Source of the DNA: an uncultured Methylococcaceae bacterium
GTDB taxonomy: Bacteria > Pseudomonadota > Gammaproteobacteria > Methylococcales > Methylomonadaceae
DNA length: 6,712 nucleotides
NCBI GenBank assembly: GCA_903903765.1
Contig: CAIVAH010000007.1
Location: 1 to 6,712, forward strand
Direction: 5' to 3'
The stretch's first letter is position 1, and each line of letters starts with the position of its first letter. The notes under the pieces were generated by a model. That model did no database searches. It was not told the origin of the DNA and saw nothing but the letters and a program-made list of their open reading frames with translations. Shown here piece by piece: positions 1-6,279 of the stretch. The position numbers were made by a program, and so were the translations under genes.

Positions 1-1
1 C

Positions 2-1873
2 ATTGATACTGAGAATATTTTTCGGCGCTTAAGAGAAAACCGCTTATTAGCAAAACCCTTATCAGTTACCCAAGTGGTTTATAGCGCCTCTTTAGAAGTA
101 AGAAGTTCGGTGGTGTATGCCAGTTTTATTGTCGCATTGGTATTTGTGCCTTTATTAACCTTAACGGGTGTGGCAGGGCGCTTGTTTGCGCCTTTGGGTT
201 ATTCTTATATCTTGGCTATCTTAGTGTCTTTAATCGTCGCGCTGACTTTAACTCCAGCGCTGTGTTATCTATTGTTAGGCTCTAAATTAGACCAAGAGAG
301 TGATCCACCTGTTATCAAATGGTTAAAACCTTTATATGAGCGTGCGCTGAGTTTTTTTATTAAACACTTTAATGCTTTATTTGTCGGGTGTTTAGCTCTG
401 TGTTTAATCAGTGGGTTAACGTTTATCAAGTTAGATAGCAAATTTTTACCCGAACTACGTGAAGGCCATTACATCGTGCATACCAGTAGTATTCCGGGTA
501 CCTCATTAGCGGAATCTATTAGGATGGGCAGCGAATTAACAGAGCAGTTTTTGAAAATACCGGGGGTGTTATCTGTTTCGCAATGGGCGGGTAGAGCAGA
601 GCGCGGTGCAGATACGTATGGTAGTCATTATAGTGAATACGAGGTGCGTTTAGAGCCCTTATCAGGTGAGCTGCAACAAGCGATACTAGAACAATTGAGA
701 GAGATTTTAAGCGATTTTCCAGGGATTAGTTTTGAAGCAAACACCTTTTTAACCGAGCGAATTGATGAGACTATTTCTGGTTATACTGCACCTGTTGTGG
801 TTAATTTATATGGTGATGATTTAAACGTTTTAGATAATCAGGCACAGCATTTAGCGCAGTTAATGACTAATATTCCTGGTGCAGTGGATGTGCAATTAAG
901 ATCACCGCCCGCGACACCTTTGTTGCAAATCCATTTAGATTTAGATCAGTTAAATTACAGGGGTTTAATGCCCGCGGATATTGTTAATACCGTTCAAGTA
1001 GCTTATGAAACTAAAGTGGTTGGTAAGCAATTAAAAACAAATAGATGGCTGGATATTGCGGTGACTCTGTTACCAGAATTACGTGAGCAACCTGAATCTA
1101 TTGGCTCACTATTGATAAAAACTCAGGATGGTGAATTAATTAAATTAGACCAAGTGGCAGAAATCCGCTATACGACGAGTCGTTATAATATTTTGCATCA
1201 AGGAGCGCAGCGAAGACAGTCGGTCACGTGTAATGTGCTTAATAGAGATATGGACAGTTTTATGCAGGAGCTTAAGGCTAAGGTTCTGAAAGAAATTCCT
1301 GTATCCGCAGCCAGTTATCCAGAGTTTACTGGGGCAGCGGTAGAGCAAGCCGCTGCTCGAACAGAATTAATCTTACATGCCATGTTGGCGGGTGTGGGTG
1401 TGTTAATCTTTATTTATATTGCCATTGGTAGTTTAAGAAATACCATTTTAGCTTTATTAAATCTGCCCTTCGCTTTAGTGGGCGGTATTGTCGCTGTGTT
1501 GGTGACGGATGCGACCTTATCGGTGGGGTCTATTGTTGGTTTTGTGACATTATTTGGTATTACAGTGCGTAATAGTATTATGTTACTGTCGCATTATCGA
1601 TATCTTGTGCAGGTTGAAGGTAGGCATTGGGGCTTAGAGACTGTTATACTAGGCGCACAAGAACGCTTGCCGTCTATTTTAATGACTGCTTTAGTAACTG
1701 CATTAGCGATGTCGCCAATTGCTTTTAATAGCGATAATCCGGGTCGAGAAATTATGGGTCCCATGGCGGCGATCATCATTGGCGGGCTGTTAAGTTCCAC
1801 CGTGTTAAATTTGTTGTTGTTACCCGGTATGTTGTTACACTATGGGCGCTTTTGTGGTTTAACCAACAAATGA
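2..1873 (+). CDS. RND heavy-metal-type efflux permease (CzcA/CusA-like), 5' truncated by window edge
   Basis: Inner-membrane proton-driven pump subunit of a tripartite RND exporter. The reading frame is open from the first bases, and the 623 visible residues begin IDTENIFRRLRENR. This matches the end of TM4 in CzcA-like permeases, where an acidic cluster ending in E-N relays protons. An internal ATG at 74 is therefore not the start; about 400 N-terminal residues lie upstream. Visible layout: TM5 (about residues 37-59), TM6 (67-92, with LTPALCYLLL), TM7 (123-142), the second large periplasmic porter/docking domain (143-455), then TM8-TM12 (457-615), including GITVRNSIMLLSH, a typical C-terminal RND signature. 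The stop is TGA at 1871. The adaptor and outer-membrane channel genes are not here and would be expected upstream. The substrate cannot be read: the family exports divalent or monovalent metals, but this branch also includes uncharacterised pumps. Family call is firm, substrate is not. Confidence 0.93.
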   Translation: MDTENIFRRLRENRLLAKPLSVTQVVYSASLEVRSSVVYASFIVALVFVPLLTLTGVAGRLFAPLGYSYILAILVSLIVALTLTPALCYLLLGSKLDQESDPPVIKWLKPLYERALSFFIKHFNALFVGCLALCLISGLTFIKLDSKFLPELREGHYIVHTSSIPGTSLAESIRMGSELTEQFLKIPGVLSVSQWAGRAERGADTYGSHYSEYEVRLEPLSGELQQAILEQLREILSDFPGISFEANTFLTERIDETISGYTAPVVVNLYGDDLNVLDNQAQHLAQLMTNIPGAVDVQLRSPPATPLLQIHLDLDQLNYRGLMPADIVNTVQVAYETKVVGKQLKTNRWLDIAVTLLPELREQPESIGSLLIKTQDGELIKLDQVAEIRYTTSRYNILHQGAQRRQSVTCNVLNRDMDSFMQELKAKVLKEIPVSAASYPEFTGAAVEQAAARTELILHAMLAGVGVLIFIYIAIGSLRNTILALLNLPFALVGGIVAVLVTDATLSVGSIVGFVTLFGITVRNSIMLLSHYRYLVQVEGRHWGLETVILGAQERLPSILMTALVTALAMSPIAFNSDNPGREIMGPMAAIIIGGLLSSTVLNLLLLPGMLLHYGRFCGLTNK

Positions 1874-1878
1874 TTGTG

Positions 1879-1919
1879 TAAGAAAGTTTGTTAGGTGAGT
1901 GCTGTGCTAATATTTCTTA
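1879..1919 (+). terminator. Weak imperfect stem-loop after the RND gene
   Basis: TAAGAAA (1879-1885) pairs perfectly with TTTCTTA (1913-1919), and inside it TTAG (1891-1894) can pair with CTAA (1907-1910). The stem is AU-rich and the following T-rich stretch begins about ten bases later (1925-1935), so it is not a textbook intrinsic terminator. It may end the RND transcript or merely form a leader structure for the next gene. Low confidence. Confidence 0.25.
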
Positions 1920-1950
1920 GTCGCTTTTATTTTTAAATTTTACGTTTTAT

Positions 1951-1954
1951 GGAG
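1951..1954 (+). promoter_or_regulatory. Shine-Dalgarno GGAG that fixes the start of the secreted protein
   Basis: GGAG lies six bases before the ATG at 1961. An in-frame ATG at 1949 overlaps this site and has no ribosome-binding sequence of its own. The 1961 start also gives a clean signal peptide (MKQ then a hydrophobic core). Confidence 0.75.
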
Positions 1955-1960
1955 TTAATA

Positions 1961-2329
1961 ATGAAACAAACAATAAAAATGCTGCTCTTAGTAGGTGTGT
2001 GCTTTTTGATGACATCATACGAGGCATCAGCTTCTACCTATCCTTCTAAATTAGGCGTTAAATTGGGTAATGGCGTTGTTAATATGGTTACTGGTTTAGG
2101 TGAATTGCCTAAAAATATTATCTTAGCTAATCGTGCAGAAGGCGCGGGTTATGCGGCTACTGCTGGCGTAATGACAGGGTTATTACATACTTTAGGTCGT
2201 ACTTTTTGTGGTGCAACTGATTTATTAACATTTATGGTTCCTACTAAACCAATGGTAAAACCAAACTTTATTTGGCAAGGTTTTAACAAAGAAACCACTT
2301 ACGGCGGGACTTGGCAGTTGTTGGATTAA
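1961..2329 (+). CDS. Exosortase system-associated protein, TIGR04073-like, secreted
   Basis: A 122-residue exported protein of unknown biochemical role. Residues 1-24 form a signal peptide: MKQTIK, a hydrophobic run, and an A-S-A cleavage site at 22-24. The mature part opens with YPSKLGVKLGNGVVNMVTGLGELPKN, then a glycine/alanine-rich middle, GRTFCGATDLLTF and a C-terminal region rich in P, K and aromatic residues. This pattern (YxxKLGxKLGxGxxNxxTGxxELPKN, then RTxxGxxDxxTF) is what I recall for TIGR04073, a family named for its co-occurrence with exosortase/PEP-CTERM systems. No PEP-CTERM tail is visible in it. The gene stands alone: 87 bp after the RND gene, convergent with yccA and closed by a strong terminator. 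A clear promoter was not resolved; a TGCTAATAT extended -10-like sequence at 1905-1913 is possible but weak. Family assignment is from pattern memory; function is unknown. Confidence 0.8.
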   Translation: MKQTIKMLLLVGVCFLMTSYEASASTYPSKLGVKLGNGVVNMVTGLGELPKNIILANRAEGAGYAATAGVMTGLLHTLGRTFCGATDLLTFMVPTKPMVKPNFIWQGFNKETTYGGTWQLLD

Positions 2330-2353
2330 GCACCAATCGCTTGTTTTAAGTAT

Positions 2354-2387
2354 AAAAAAAAGGGTGTCGAAAGACACCCTTTTTTTT
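2354..2387. terminator. Symmetric bidirectional intrinsic terminator between convergent genes
   Basis: Eight A (2354-2361), GGGTGTC (2362-2368), a GAAA tetraloop, GACACCC (2373-2379) and eight T (2380-2387). Read on either strand it is a GC-rich 7-bp stem, extendable by eight A-U pairs and followed by eight T. It sits 24 bp after the stop of the secreted-protein gene and 29 bp after the stop of yccA on the other strand, so it can serve both. Confidence 0.95.
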
Positions 2388-2416
2388 AACCAGCTTTTAA
2401 GCAAATCAGCTCGATA

Positions 2417-3085
2417 TTAATCTCTACCGTTAAATACGCCTAAGATTTGTAATAAACTTAAGAATAAGTTGTAGATAGAAACATATAAAGAAATAGTAGC
2501 TAAGATATAGTTTCTTTCGCCACCGTTAATGATTTGGCTAGTTTGTAACAAAATCATGCCAGACATTAATAAGATAAACATGGCTGACACAGCTAAAGAT
2601 AAGGCTGGGATAGCAAATACCATCGCACCAATACCCGCTAAAAATGCTACCAATACACCTACCATTAAAAAGCCACCTAAGTAGCTAAAGTCTTTACGAG
2701 ATGTTAACGCATAAGCTGATAAGCCTAAGAATATAGCGCCGGTACCACCCAAAGCCATAATCACTAACTCATGGCCATTAGTGAAAGCGTGTAAGTAAAA
2801 AGATAAAATAGGTCCTAAAGTAAGACCCATAAACCCTGTTAAGGCGAAGACGAACACTAAACCCAAGGCACTGTTGCTAAACTTAGTGGTTAAGAATAAT
2901 AAACCGTAAAAGCCAATAAAAGTAGCTAGCATACCAAAAGGTGCCAAGTTAAGCGTCATTGCTAAACCAGCTGTTGCTGCGCTGAATAATAAAGTCATTG
3001 ATAAAAGTAAATAAGTGTTTTTAAGCACTTTATTGGTTGCCAGAATACCTGATTCTGGGCGGGATAACACAGTAGTAGATTTCAT
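2417..3085 (-). CDS. yccA: YccA, Bax inhibitor-1 family inner-membrane protein (FtsH modulator)
   Basis: A 222-residue polytopic protein, close in length to E. coli YccA (about 219). In E. coli, YccA is a substrate and inhibitor of the membrane protease FtsH and protects jammed SecY. About seven membrane helices are visible, near residues 23-44, 49-67, 73-94, 106-127, 134-156, 161-181 and 195-217. Family landmarks are LKNTYLLLSMTLLFSA (21-36), GFMGLTLGPILSFYL (84-98), ALGGTGAIF (111-119), TSRKDFSYLGGFL (128-140), IINGGERNYILATISLYVS (185-203) and the ending ILGVFNGRD, parallel to the enterobacterial ILGFASRD. The ATG at 3085 is chosen because AAGGA precedes it and family homology begins there; an in-frame ATG at 3148 would add 21 polar residues. 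Monocistronic, divergent from the OFA transporter. In E. coli the gene is in the Cpx regulon; no convincing CpxR box was seen here. Confidence 0.95.
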   Translation of the reverse strand: MKSTTVLSRPESGILATNKVLKNTYLLLSMTLLFSAATAGLAMTLNLAPFGMLATFIGFYGLLFLTTKFSNSALGLVFVFALTGFMGLTLGPILSFYLHAFTNGHELVIMALGGTGAIFLGLSAYALTSRKDFSYLGGFLMVGVLVAFLAGIGAMVFAIPALSLAVSAMFILLMSGMILLQTSQIINGGERNYILATISLYVSIYNLFLSLLQILGVFNGRD

Positions 3086-3095
3086 ATAATGCTTT

Positions 3096-3100
3096 TCCTT
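3096..3100 (-). promoter_or_regulatory. Shine-Dalgarno AAGGA that decides the yccA start
   Basis: The minus strand reads AAGGA followed by ten bases and then ATG (3085). No comparable site precedes the alternative ATG at 3148, which supports the shorter 222-residue protein. Confidence 0.65.
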
Positions 3101-3120
3101 AATAGAGAATGAATAAAATC

Positions 3121-3143
3121 GTTTGACATTAAAGTGGTCAAAC
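3121..3143. repeat. Perfect 7-bp inverted repeat in the yccA leader
   Basis: GTTTGAC (3121-3127) and GTCAAAC (3137-3143) are separated by nine bases. It lies between the predicted yccA promoter and its ribosome-binding site. It could fold in the 5' leader RNA, or act as an operator: its GGTCAA edge on the minus strand reads as TTGACC, a -35-like box, with TTTTAT 17 bases downstream as a second, weaker promoter. Confidence 0.45.
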
Positions 3144-3159
3144 ATCACATAACACCAAC

Positions 3160-3187
3160 AATATACACAGACAATACAATTTTACAA
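3160..3187 (-). promoter_or_regulatory. yccA: Candidate sigma70 promoter for yccA
   Basis: On the minus strand: TTGTAA (3187-3182), a 16-base spacer and TATATT (3165-3160). The -10 matches five of six consensus bases and the -35 four of six. Transcription would start near 3153, leaving a leader of about 68 bases that contains the inverted repeat at 3121-3143. Confidence 0.45.
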
Positions 3188-3250
3188 GAGTTTCCATTAA
3201 TAGGTAATAAATCTTCTGGACTTAAGTTGAGTACTTTGAAACTAAGAGGT

Positions 3251-3278
3251 TTTACAATGACTAACGGCTCAGTATAAT
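3251..3278 (+). promoter_or_regulatory. Strong candidate sigma70 promoter for the OFA transporter gene
   Basis: TTTACA (3251-3256), a 16-base spacer and a perfect TATAAT (3273-3278). Transcription would begin near 3285, giving a leader of only about 23 bases before the ATG at 3308. The ribosome-binding site is weak (a GAGTAGGT stretch at 3296-3303, close to the start). Confidence 0.65.
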
Positions 3279-3307
3279 TAAATTTTTTATTATGTGAGTA
3301 GGTATCT

Positions 3308-4966
3308 ATGCTGAATCGTTTTAAAGGGTTGTTAGATAAAAAGCACACCATTGCCGCGCCGGGCTTTAATCGTTGGCTAGTTCCACCTGCGGCACTAGCA
3401 ATTCATTTATGTATCGGTATGGCTTATGGCTTTTCGGTGTTTTGGTTACCTTTATCCAAAGCCTTAGGGATTAAGGAAAGCATTGCTTGTGGGCCAGAGG
3501 TGGGATTTTTTCAGGAATTATTTATTACCAATTGTGATTGGAAAATTTCTACCTTAGGTTGGATGTACACGCTATTCTTTGTGTTTCTGGGTTCTTCAGC
3601 GGCGGTCTGGGGTGGTTGGTTAGAACATGTCGGGCCACGCAAAGCGGGCGTTATTAGTGCCATGTGCTGGTGTGGCGGCATGTTACTCTCTGCCTTGGGT
3701 ATTTATCATCACCAATTCTGGTTGATGTTGATTGGCTCCGGAGTTATCGGTGGGGTGGGTTTAGGCTTGGGGTATATTTCGCCAGTATCGACCTTAATTA
3801 AATGGTTTCCTGATCGTAGAGGTATGGCTACTGGCATGGCCATTATGGGTTTTGGTGGCGGTGCCATGATTGGTTCACCATTGGCCACGGCTTTAATGAA
3901 GCATTTTGCCACAGCTAGCGATGTGGGGGTGATGCAGACCTTTGTGATTATGGCCGGTATCTATTTTGTGTTTATGATGTCTGGCGCGTTAAGTTATCGA
4001 ATTCCAGCGTTGGATTGGCAGCCAGAAGGCTGGGTTGCACCCGTTAAAAAGGCTGGTAAATCAATGATGACAGAACACCATGTGCATGTAAAAAACATCT
4101 TTAAGATTAAGCAGTTCTGGTTAGTCTGGGGTGTGCTGTGTATGAATGTCAGTGCTGGTATTGGGGTTTTAGGGATGTCCTCACCCATGTTGCAAGAGGT
4201 GTTTGGCGGCCAACTGATAGGTATCGCAAGCACTTATAATCAATTAGATAAAACCCAATTGGCTGCTATCGCTTCGGTGGCGGCAGGATTTACGGCTCTA
4301 TTAAGTTTATTTAATATTGGGGGCCGGTTTTTCTGGGCGAGTTTGTCGGACTTTTTTGGTCGTAAAACTACCTTTTTAATATTTTTTATTATTGGTGGCC
4401 TGTTATACGTTAGCGTGCCGGGCAGTGCGATGGCCGGCAATAAAGTGTTATTTGTCTGTGCGTTTTGCTTGATACTCAGTATGTATGGCGGTGGTTTTGC
4501 TACGGTACCCGCTTATTTAGCCGATTTGTTTGGTACCCAAATGGTAGGTGCAATTCATGGCCGTTTATTAACCGCTTGGGCGACTGCCGGTATTTTAGGG
4601 CCAGTAATTGTTAACTACATGCGTGATTATCAACTGGGCTTAGGCTTGCCACGCGAGCAAGTGTATAACCAAACCATGTTGATTTTGGCGGGCTTATTAA
4701 TGGTCGGCTTGGTGTGTAATTTATTGATAAGACCTGTTGCTGAGCACTGGTTTATGACGCCAGAAGAATTAGCGGTAGAAAAACAGCACATGCAAGAGAA
4801 AATCGCTGAGGATGCGCTAGAGTTAGTTACGGATGATAATGACAAGGTTGAGGTATTTAAGCCGACACCGCTTATTGAAGTTTATGTCGCATGGGCTTTT
4901 GTAGCGATACCTTTAGCGTGGGGTATTTATAATACTCTGGTAAATGCCGCTAAGTTTTTTAGTTAA
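3308..4966 (+). CDS. OFA-family MFS transporter, long form with an extra C-terminal helix
   Basis: A 552-residue inner-membrane carrier of the oxalate/formate antiporter (OFA) branch of the major facilitator superfamily; members move small carboxylates such as oxalate, formate, lactate or pyruvate. Twelve helices are expected between residues 26 and 474. Landmarks: GWLEHVGPRKAG (103-114, motif A after TM2), WFPDRRGMATGMAIMGFGGG (166-185, an OFA hallmark), SDFFGRK (347-353, second motif A), and GGGFATVPAYLADLFG (394-409) followed by HGRLLTAWATAGILGP. Compact relatives such as E. coli YhjX have about 400 residues. The extra length lies in a TM1-TM2 loop with two cysteines (C61, C76), a central loop around 232-268, a loop around 297-318, and a C-terminal acidic linker leading to a thirteenth helix (526-546, VAWAFVAIPLAWGIYNTL). 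Own promoter; no partner gene follows in the same direction within an operon distance. Substrate is not determinable here. Confidence 0.9.
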   Translation: MLNRFKGLLDKKHTIAAPGFNRWLVPPAALAIHLCIGMAYGFSVFWLPLSKALGIKESIACGPEVGFFQELFITNCDWKISTLGWMYTLFFVFLGSSAAVWGGWLEHVGPRKAGVISAMCWCGGMLLSALGIYHHQFWLMLIGSGVIGGVGLGLGYISPVSTLIKWFPDRRGMATGMAIMGFGGGAMIGSPLATALMKHFATASDVGVMQTFVIMAGIYFVFMMSGALSYRIPALDWQPEGWVAPVKKAGKSMMTEHHVHVKNIFKIKQFWLVWGVLCMNVSAGIGVLGMSSPMLQEVFGGQLIGIASTYNQLDKTQLAAIASVAAGFTALLSLFNIGGRFFWASLSDFFGRKTTFLIFFIIGGLLYVSVPGSAMAGNKVLFVCAFCLILSMYGGGFATVPAYLADLFGTQMVGAIHGRLLTAWATAGILGPVIVNYMRDYQLGLGLPREQVYNQTMLILAGLLMVGLVCNLLIRPVAEHWFMTPEELAVEKQHMQEKIAEDALELVTDDNDKVEVFKPTPLIEVYVAWAFVAIPLAWGIYNTLVNAAKFFS

Positions 4967-5054
4967 TAATTTTTTGGTATAAGAATGTAAATATTATGGG
5001 TTTTGGTTGTGGCCTAATAAGTACTCAGAGTTTCAGAGACTTTTTCATTAAATT

Positions 5055-5098
5055 TATGAATCTGACAGTCAGTTTGTATAAGTGACTGTCAGATCATA
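5055..5098. repeat. Long inverted repeat made of two TGAC(A/T)GTCA dyads
   Basis: ATCTGACAGTCA (5060-5071) and TGACTGTCAGAT (5083-5094) are perfect 12-bp inverted arms around an 11-base loop. Four more pairs (TATG 5055-5058 with CATA 5095-5098) extend the stem past a single bulged A. Each arm is itself a dyad: CTGAC-A-GTCAG at 5062-5072 and TGAC-T-GTCA at 5083-5091, with centres 20 bp (about two helical turns) apart. No T-tract follows, so it is not a classical intrinsic terminator. It lies 89 bp after the OFA gene and 96 bp before the AI-2E gene. A two-site operator, or a transcript-end hairpin, are both possible. Confidence 0.75.
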
Positions 5099-5154
5099 TG
5101 GCGACTAGTGCAATTTAACTCCCTATTAGCTCATGTAGTGGTCTGTTTTAAATC

Positions 5155-5163
5155 TGCTATCAT
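5155..5163 (+). promoter_or_regulatory. Candidate extended -10 promoter for the AI-2E family gene
   Basis: TGCTATCAT fits the extended -10 form TGnTATAAT, with five of six matches in the hexamer. No good -35 is seen at 16-18 bases, as is usual for extended -10 promoters. The leader would be about 24 bases, with a minimal GAG (5185-5187) before the ATG at 5194. An overlapping TATAAG at 5163-5168 is an alternative -10. Confidence 0.4.
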
Positions 5164-5193
5164 ATAAGTTAGTTTCCTATTATCGAGTTTATT

Positions 5194-6279
5194 ATGCAGC
5201 CTTTATCTCAAAGAATCAGTGATCGTATTTTTGTTCATCGTTCATTAGAAGCCACTATTCAGATTGGCTTGTTATTTATTATTACCGTGTGGTGTTTTAA
5301 GATTGTTGAGCCATTCATTATTTCGATTGTTTGGGGAGTTATTATTGCTATTGCGGCATTTCCGCTGTATCGAAAGTTACAATCGATTTTAGGTGATTAC
5401 AGTAGATTTGCAGCTATTTTATTTACGGTCAGTTTTTTAATCATTATCTTAGTGCCCACTATATTGCTCACGGAAACCTTAATTCAGGGGTTGGCGCAGT
5501 TGGGCGGTAAGATTAAAGACGGCACAGCCTTAATTCCTCCTCCACCAGAAAATCTGCATTCCGTAATGTTAGTGGGAGAACCACTCGCCAAATTTTGGAC
5601 CTTAGCATCAGAAAATATTCATAGTGCTTTGCAACAAATTGCGCCTGTTCTTAAAGTTATTGGCAGTTGGTTATTATCAGCAGCGGCTGGTGCTGGGGTG
5701 GCTATTTTACATTTTGTATTAGCCATTATTATTGCCGGTATTTTATTAGCTAATACTATCGGTTGTCATAAAATCGCTAGATCTATTACTACTAGACTTG
5801 CAGATGAAAAAGGTCATAGCTTTGCTGATTTAACGGAAGCAACGATCAGAAGTGTGGCGAATGGTATTTTAGGAGTGGCTTTAATTCAGAGTTTATTAGC
5901 CGGTGTGGGTTTTATCGTGGTGGGGATTCCAGCTGCGGGTTTATGGGCTTTATTATGTTTGATTTTGTCAATTGCGCAGATTGGATTTAGTTTGATTGTT
6001 GTCCCAATGATCATTTATTTGTTTTATACCGGAGATACCTTTACGGCAGTCGCTTTTTTGGTGTGGAATTTATTAATTATTATAATTGATCATATCCTTA
6101 AGCCGCTATTATTAGGACGAGGTGTACATACCCCCATGGCTATTGTGTTTATGGGGGCTATTGGCGGTTTATTAAGTTGGGGTGTGATTGGTTTATTTAT
6201 TGGTGCAGTGACTTTAGCTTTAGGTTACGAGTTGTTTTTACTGTGGTTAAATGCTGACCAAGAAATAATTGAAGATTAA
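5194..6279 (+). CDS. AI-2E family transporter, YdiK-like inner-membrane protein
   Basis: A 361-residue polytopic protein of the AI-2E/PerM family (Pfam AI-2E_transport). Members include TqsA (autoinducer-2 export) and Na+/H+ antiporters; most are uncharacterised. The layout resembles E. coli YdiK (about 370 residues): two N-terminal helices (about 21-56), TM3 (72-94), a soluble segment with a PPPP run at 115-118, a helix at about 166-186, then a helix-rich C-terminal half. Landmarks in order: ATIRSVANGILGVALIQSLLAG (216-237), IVVGIPAAGLWALL (241-254), YLFYTGDT (275-282), the conserved D-H-I-L-K-P (299-304), and GGLLSWGVIGLFIGAVTLAL (324-343), the glycine-rich family signature. The ATG at 5194 is the first in frame with family-like sequence, although its Shine-Dalgarno is poor. 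Single gene, with its own promoter and terminator. Quorum-sensing export should not be assumed from the family name. Confidence 0.9.
   Translation: MQPLSQRISDRIFVHRSLEATIQIGLLFIITVWCFKIVEPFIISIVWGVIIAIAAFPLYRKLQSILGDYSRFAAILFTVSFLIIILVPTILLTETLIQGLAQLGGKIKDGTALIPPPPENLHSVMLVGEPLAKFWTLASENIHSALQQIAPVLKVIGSWLLSAAAGAGVAILHFVLAIIIAGILLANTIGCHKIARSITTRLADEKGHSFADLTEATIRSVANGILGVALIQSLLAGVGFIVVGIPAAGLWALLCLILSIAQIGFSLIVVPMIIYLFYTGDTFTAVAFLVWNLLIIIIDHILKPLLLGRGVHTPMAIVFMGAIGGLLSWGVIGLFIGAVTLALGYELFLLWLNADQEIIED

Noticed and set aside
3083..3148. Longer yccA start at 3148
   Set aside because: It would add 21 polar residues not found in the family and would include the leader inverted repeat. AAGGA points to the ATG at 3085.
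3145..3351. A 68-codon minus-strand ORF across the yccA-OFA intergenic region
   Set aside because: It covers the best sigma70 promoter and the start of the OFA gene, has no ribosome-binding site, and its translation shows no domain or signal. It is a chance frame.
5029..5045. AGTTTCAGAGACTTTTT as the OFA terminator
   Set aside because: The stem is only about five pairs including a G-U, with a three-base loop. The T-run is suggestive but the hairpin is too weak to list.
4996..5085. A 29-residue plus-strand ORF after the OFA gene (MGFGCGLIST onward)
   Set aside because: No Shine-Dalgarno, no recognisable signal, and it ends inside the long inverted repeat. It is too short to support without conservation data.
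5055..5098. The long hairpin as a miniature transposon or REP element
   Set aside because: No flanking target-site duplication is visible and no second copy occurs in the window. A genome search would be needed to revive this.
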